Positions 59,701 to 64,000 of a stretch of DNA of 64,000 nt are shown one piece after another. The stretch is from Pseudeuparius sepicola (taxonomy: Eukaryota > Arthropoda > Insecta > Coleoptera > Anthribidae). The translations under genes were made by a program, and so were the position numbers. Where the stretch lies: positions 121,087,373 to 121,151,372 of the forward strand of contig OY987299.1 of assembly GCA_963920635.1 (NCBI GenBank), in the 5' to 3' direction. Every line of letters begins with the position of its first letter. The stretch's first letter is position 1. Below the pieces are notes generated by a model. It was not told where the DNA came from and made no database searches. It saw only the letters and a list, made by a program, of their open reading frames with translations.

Positions 59701-62207
59701 TTCATCAACTGTTAAACATGCAGTGTCTCGCGTATTAAGAATCAGTGTGTTTCCGCTGCCAGTTTCTTTTGAGAGCCTTTATGGCAGATTGTATTGAAAT
59801 TTACAAAACTTATCCTTGTTTATGGAAAAGAAGGTTAGTAATGGCACAGTCTGAGTGCGTTAACAACCAGAGTCTTTTTGTTCCATCTAATTTATTTTCT
59901 TTTTAATTAAAACAATGTACACCCCTGCTACTAGAACATATTTGTCATAACACTGCTCATCGTGTGCTTCCAACCCAACTTGTCTGCAAAGTGTGTTGGT
60001 CTGGGGATAAAAACTCTCTTAATGCATTTATGTTACACATATATATGACAAACATGAAGAACATACATGTATGCTAGACTGTAGGCACCTAAAAGAATGA
60101 GGCAAACTATTTGATTTTTTGGAAAAATGCACTGTTTGTGGCATATAGACTTAAGGTTGGTTTGTGAAGCGACTTTATCTTTATCTTTAAACTTTTGCTT
60201 TATTTTTAAAAAGTTAAAATAGCACATATGATCGAGGGAGTTCATGCAGTGCTTTACTTTAGCTTTTTCTTTTATTTAAGAGTTGGCCAAGTTTTAACTT
60301 ATCTTACTTATTTAATTTTATAAAGAAAACGCAAATGTGCGCGCGCGAAAGCAAACATGTCACAAATCAAATATAAAGCGCCAAAATTCCCTAGTTTCTA
60401 TTCGTTATGTGAGTCACAGACACAGAAATAGAGATCTGTGTTCACAGAACATTGATAGTAGGTTATGTGGATTTTAGATATTATTTTCATTACAAAATTA
60501 TGGTGAAAATTGCAAAATAGTCACATCTCATGCATGTCACGATGGCTGCCAACCGTCGAAAAGTATTCCTAGATGAACTTCAATTGCGCTTGCGAAAAAT
60601 TATGCATTTATAGGTCTGTGTGAACGCGTACTTTATTTCTTTAAAGTAAAATATAAAGCAAAAACTTAAATATAAAGATAAAGTCACTGCACGAACCAAC
60701 CTTTAGACCCAAATTAAATACATTCACTGTCATTTAATATCTCTAACAAATTGTTTTTTTTATTATGTGAAAATATGACCTATTTGCGGGAAAAAGTAAA
60801 CACCATAATACGAAGACCAACAATTTAGTGTTTACGTTTGTGGAAACTTGTAAGTTTAAGGAAACTTGTTCAGTTCATGATAAAAAACTGAGTATGAAAA
60901 TTTTCAAAAGCCTTAGGCCTACTTTGATTTATTTGTGTTAAATTTATTTAGCTGAAAAAATCAAAGTAGGCCCTCGGCTTGTAAAATTTTGCACACCTAC
61001 TCAGTTTTCCGTTCTGTTCCTGTTTCCTTGATAACATTTGGGCCAAAAAACCTACAAACAGGGCACTACAATGGCACAAAAGTTTTTTTATTCAAAATTT
61101 CCAAGATATAGGTAATATTTCGAAACTAAAATTATTTCACATATTAGTTTCAATATAAGCAAAACTGAACCCCAGAAGCTCAAGTTTCAACTCACATTTT
61201 TTTGTCTTTTACAAGAATCATTTCACATGTATATGTACTGAAACTTTCCAATGCTTCCAACAAAACTAAAAAATATATACTTTGGAAAGGTAAATAATCA
61301 TGTGTATATTTTAGGCGACTAATTTGTGAGAAATTTAAACATACTAGCATTATTAATATGTGTTTTGCCATTTATAACAACAATAATATTGAGAAAATAT
61401 CAACCTGTTCAAAAGACAAAGTATGGCCTTTTTGAAGTTTTTTTTGCAGCATTATACATTGGATTCGTTTGAATGCTGCGGAGTGCTGCTAAGTCTTATT
61501 TCATAATACAACATGCCAAACGTGACCAGTATCAAAAATATAAATAACATGAATTTACAATTTTAAATTCACAATTTACTTGCTACAAAAAATAGACATT
61601 GCGCAAAGTACACCATTTAAAATTTATGAGGTGTTTATTGTTGTTAAACATATACGAATATAAAGAGAAATTCGCAATAACACATCTTCCGTTAGTGTTT
61701 AATAGAAATATGCATCATGAAATGGGCTCTGAAAATATTCGAGTTTATCTGTCTTCACACAGATCTGAACCAACTTAACTTTACAAAAACCCAGCACTGC
61801 ATATAAAAACAACATGAGTTTACAACCACATGTGAAATTCAAGAAACCACTGACAAATCACTATCTACCGAGCCACTTACCGGATGCCTGCCCCGAATGC
61901 ACGACGATACCGGTCAGGCGGTACTTGGTGCAAGCGTCGCTGGCGCTCGGGTCCTGGTCGCAGTCTATTATCTCTCCCTCGATCTTGGCCAGACCCGACA
62001 CCGTGTACGGGTCCATGTCGAGCTCGCGCGGGAACTCGAAGTAGTCGTTGAACTTTATGGCGCACACGCGCTCAAAGTCGTACTCGAACCGTTTGAGTTG
62101 GATGGCGAGCACCGGCGGCAGCTTCTTCACGCACAACCTCTTCACCGTCACCACCTTCTTGGCGCACTTCTCGCACTGGTAGGCGTCGGCGCCCTCCAGG
62201 AGTTCCC
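50793..62207 (-). CDS. faf: fat facets / USP9X deubiquitinase, 3' part
   Basis: Six exons in frame: 62207-61881, 59280-58999, 55941-55653, 52360-52017, 51867-51585, 51504-50793 (2237 nt, about 745 codons to the stop). The first encodes the zinc-ribbon and end of the USP catalytic domain ([54 protein letters not shown]); the splice to exon 2 recreates [14 protein letters not shown] with the catalytic His, then RWYKFDDGD and [16 protein letters not shown]. The C-terminal region matches USP9X throughout ([65 protein letters not shown]) and ends in a Glu-rich tail. The Cys box and the large N-terminus lie beyond the right edge. Family knowledge: removes ubiquitin from endocytic and signalling substrates (liquid facets/epsin in Drosophila). 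Exons are strikingly GC-rich compared with their surroundings. Confidence 0.94.
52838..53878. mobile_element. hAT-like element with 8-bp CATTTATT duplication
   Basis: The left end TAGAGATGGGAAAGTTCC and right end 'gttgtccatctcta' are inverse, followed by repeated GGAAACTTTCC motifs. CATTTATT flanks both ends (52830-52837 and 53879-53886). A CAGGGTGTC-family MITE half (53228-53483) is nested inside. Non-coding, in faf intron 3 counted from the left of the visible exons. Confidence 0.85.
53990..55170 (+). mobile_element. LINE 3' part, Jockey/CR1-like, with 3' tail
   Basis: Plus strand reads [40 protein letters not shown], the catalytic FADDM box, [18 protein letters not shown], then a second block [56 protein letters not shown] and [20 protein letters not shown]. 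Several frameshifts and stops. The 3' end has 'caataaatttcatttcattt', a plausible LINE tail. 5'-truncated, in a faf intron and antisense to it. Confidence 0.88.
56366..57185. mobile_element. MITE with CAGGGTGTCCC ends
   Basis: The left end CAGGGTGTCCCAAAAGTAAT and the right end 'attacttttgagacaccctg' are inverse, arms over 100 bp (shared 'gggccaaaatattacgattg', 'catctcccaacataatcaag'). TA flanks both ends. A three-fold tandem of a 21-bp unit (ggcaatcgtaatatt) lies at about 57076-57135. Partial relatives are at 41003 and 59398. In a faf intron. Confidence 0.85.
57195..57914. other. faf intron segment without recognisable features
   Basis: I see no exon, repeat pair or coding similarity here. 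The short ORFs at 57355-57677 on both strands lack any motif I know. GTACTAAC at 57907-57914 is the left target copy of the next element. Confidence 0.4.
57915..58961 (+). mobile_element. P- or hAT-like element with 8-bp duplication and THAP start
   Basis: The left end TAGAGGCCCTGTATGACACG has a nearly exact inverse at the right end, arms about 57 bp with one indel or so. GTACTAAC flanks both ends (57907-57914, 58962-58969). An ATG at 58108 reads [20 protein letters not shown], a THAP-like start with C-X4-C, placed near the left end as in P elements, which also make 8-bp duplications. The second half of the finger and the transposase are absent. Confidence 0.85.
59398..59900. repeat. MITE scrap and possible MADF-like piece
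   Basis: 59398 begins CAGGGTGTTTTCTAAG, related to 41003 and 56366, with no partner end. At about 59780-59830 the plus strand reads [18 protein letters not shown], which resembles the first helix of a MADF DNA-binding domain (companion proteins of PIF/Harbinger elements often carry one), but the rest is not recognisable. In a faf intron. Confidence 0.35.
60154..60702. mobile_element. 549-bp MITE, PIF/Harbinger-like (TTA duplication)
   Basis: The left end AGGTTGGTTTGTGAAGCGAC is inverse to the right end 'gtcactgcacgaaccaacct', with arms near 58 bp (further 'tttatctttatctttaaac'). TTA flanks both ends (60151-60153 and 60703-60705). Non-coding, in a faf intron. Confidence 0.85.
60880..61020. 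repeat. Fold-back repeat
   Basis: 'aaaactgagtatgaaaattt...ggcctactttgatt' is mirrored by 'aatcaaagtaggcc...aaaattttgcacacctactcagttt'. The same phrases (taggcctactttg, cagtaggtttgcaaaattt) occur in the MITE at 7192-8250, so it is probably a relative or a fragment of it. Confidence 0.65.
61021..61880. other. AT-rich faf intron, nothing recognisable
   Basis: Between the fold-back repeat and the faf exon at 61881 I see only AT-rich sequence without inverted ends or coding similarity. Confidence 0.4.
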
Positions 62208-62296
62208 CTGGTGGCAAATGTTTCGATTAATCGATAATTTCTTCATGTTTTCCTGGTAGGTTAAGACAAAATTAGACTTTTTACCAATGACATACG

Positions 62297-62323
62297 TTTC
62301 GGCCTTTTGCTGGCCATCATCAG
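62297..62323 (-). ncRNA. Hammerhead-ribozyme-like core motif (candidate)
   Basis: On the minus strand CTGATGA, then T, GGCC, a 7-nt loop, GGCC and GAAAC follow in order: the conserved hammerhead core with a self-pairing stem II. Stems I and III are only weakly supported by eye. The same architecture is in both arms of the element at 12334-12985. Known biology: Penelope-like and other insect retroelements carry hammerheads. Candidate only. Confidence 0.35.
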
Positions 62324-62870
62324 GTTTAAAATTTGTTTACAAAATGTTTAGAATTTTTTTTTGTTTAACATCCATAAAAGACGTGAACAAATTAAAAAAT
62401 CTCCATTAGTGCTCAAAATGAGTATGTACACGCGCGGCCTCATAAACAGTTCCACTAGGCACGAGAAATGAGCAAGAAATCAAGAATTTCGGGTAAGTGC
62501 GGCAACGTTGCGCCAATAACTTCCCCTACATTCCCTCGTACCACCCCGCTCCTCCCCGTGGAAAATAAAAATTGCGTTAACTGACGTATTCACACGCCAG
62601 TCAACAAAAATAGGTTAATAAATCGCTGCATTATCATTATAATAATTTATAAGTGGATTTAAAGTTTTACACAGTTCCTTGGTGTTTTGAGATTTACCTA
62701 GGTAACATGAAATTACGCGGATTTCTTTGATTGTCAAAGTGGTATTAGTTAAATAAGGTATAATATCTAAGTATAATTGTGTTATTACAGAAGAATCTCG
62801 TAGTGGTTTTTTTATATTGGTTTATTACACTTCTTTATCTTAACCACGCACCAAATCTTTGATTTATTTA
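62324..62870. other. faf intron segment, nothing recognisable
   Basis: AT-rich sequence upstream (in transcript sense) of the first visible faf exon. No exon of the USP catalytic domain is recognisable to the right of 62207. Confidence 0.4.
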
Positions 62871-62871
62871 T

Positions 62872-63475
62872 TTAAAGCTTCCCTGAAGTCTTCGGGTGAG
62901 GTTCTGGTGCTTCCCGGGCTCCGAAAAATCGAGAAATTAGAAAAAACAAGCAATTTCCAATAGTGGTTTCAGAGGAGTTTCCGTCGGTTTCGTTGATTCT
63001 ACAGCCATCCCATTTCTCGAAAGTGGTTAATCGTGAATCGGGAATTTCTCTTAGATATCTGATTTTCGAGGTTCTTTTTGGTACCGGAGGAAAGTACGAC
63101 ACTCAATTAAGAGATTTACCACCTCCTTCGATTTTTAGAACTGCTCTATTCGAGGTTGTCGAAAGACTTTTGCGAAAAAAGCCGCCAATATCCGTGGGCA
63201 AGGTTGTAAGATTTTCCACTATTATTCAGGCAATCTAAGGCCAACCTAACAGCGCCGAATTTACTGTTTTTTGCACTGTAACTGGCAATGTCACGTATAG
63301 TAATGTCGCGTAATAAGATGTTAGATTTGCCGTCACTTACGCTTTTAAGGTTATCGCTGGCTTTCAAACAGCGAGAGAGGGGAGGGGTAATTGCAACGTT
63401 GTCAGTTGAACGCCTTTGCGTCTGCACGTATTGGAACGATTTCAAGGGCCGCGCGTGTACATGGTTTGACAAATA
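62872..63475. repeat. Dispersed repeat related to 1.3-1.8 kb and 23.8-24.1 kb
   Basis: Begins 'agcttccctgaagtcttcgg', like 'agcttccctcaagtcttcag' at 1794, and has 'gaggttctggtgcttcc', echoed near 23940 in inverse. Three loosely related copies with open but unconserved frames. Function and family unknown. Confidence 0.45.
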
Positions 63476-64000
63476 ATCTTTACAACAATTTGTGTAGAAT
63501 TTAAATATTTAACATGTTATTCTAATAGGAGTGTTGGGAAATTAATCAATAAAGTATACATTTCTTATTCTTGACTTGACCATTTTTTAAAAGTAGCTCG
63601 AAGCTATAGGTCAGACGAGTACCAAAATCGGTTTGATATTCTTTTTTTTTAGCTTTAGTTTAAAAGATACGGAGAAAACGCTTCAAACATCTGGTCGCCT
63701 GTGGCAAATATGATCGAAAAGGTTCGGAAATGATTTTTGAGATTCTTGTATGCAACAGCTAATGTGGCAAGTAAAAGGTAAAGGCTACATACACATGAAA
63801 TAGTTAACTACGGCTCTACGATTCTTATTCGGGCAATTACAAATCATATATGAGGCTGCCATTTCGCAAAATAATAATTTTTTCATACCGGAAACGACGA
63901 TGTGCACTCCTCACAACGGAATGAAAGATGCATGTAATATATCGCTTGCGTTGAGCTGGACCAACACTATATTAAAGACCTGTGCATAGCGCTGTTTCAA
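63476..64000. other. Right edge of window, nothing recognisable
   Basis: No exon, terminal repeat or RNA gene seen; presumably still inside a faf intron. Confidence 0.4.

Noticed and set aside
61861..62259. ORFs on the plus strand opposite the faf catalytic exon
   Set aside because: Antisense shadows; the minus frame has clear USP motifs and splice sites.

Overview
This is a 64 kb piece of an animal nuclear genome, most likely an insect and perhaps a beetle. It is AT-rich, its coding exons are split by short GT-AG introns, and it is packed with DNA-transposon debris (P-like/THAP, hAT-like, PIF/Harbinger-like and many fold-back elements with CAGGGTG ends) plus Jockey/R1-type LINE fragments. 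The beetle suggestion is inference from repeat flavour. All intron-exon structures are my manual reading of splice sites and frame.

Host genes, left to right: AKTIP/Fts (E2-like adaptor, +, 5363-6353); a C8orf82/UPF0598 homologue (-, 9131-9890); RAMAC, the cap-methyltransferase activator (+, 11050-11358); TMEM256 (+, 11643-14324); Rrp5/PDCD11, an rRNA-processing factor in 16 exons (-, 16029-31338); an aldo/keto reductase of the L-galactose dehydrogenase-like group (+, 32680-34329); MPHOSPH6, an exosome/rRNA-processing cofactor (+, 47826-48251); and the 3' part of fat facets/USP9X deubiquitinase (-, 50793-62207, continuing past the right edge). Rrp5 and MPHOSPH6 act in related steps of ribosomal RNA maturation, but nothing here suggests co-regulation; these are ordinary unlinked housekeeping genes. 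UPF0598/RAMAC and Rrp5/reductase are head-to-head; TMEM256/Rrp5 and MPHOSPH6/faf converge.

The region from about 34.4 to 47.5 kb has no recognisable host gene and is a transposon graveyard: several P-element-like copies with THAP zinc-finger exons, a P-type transposase pseudogene (38.5-40.4 kb), a hAT-like element holding a (TA)n tract, a truncated Crypton-like tyrosine recombinase, and two near-identical P-like copies in opposite orientation. The same repeat types fill the long introns of Rrp5, TMEM256 and faf, often nested two or three deep with readable target-site duplications.

The most unusual signal is a 16-bp sequence (ACAAAATATATAGGTT) present exactly nine times on both strands, plus variants, often flanked by a 7-10 bp direct duplication of the local sequence. 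It behaves like an ultrashort insertion, and I do not recognise it.
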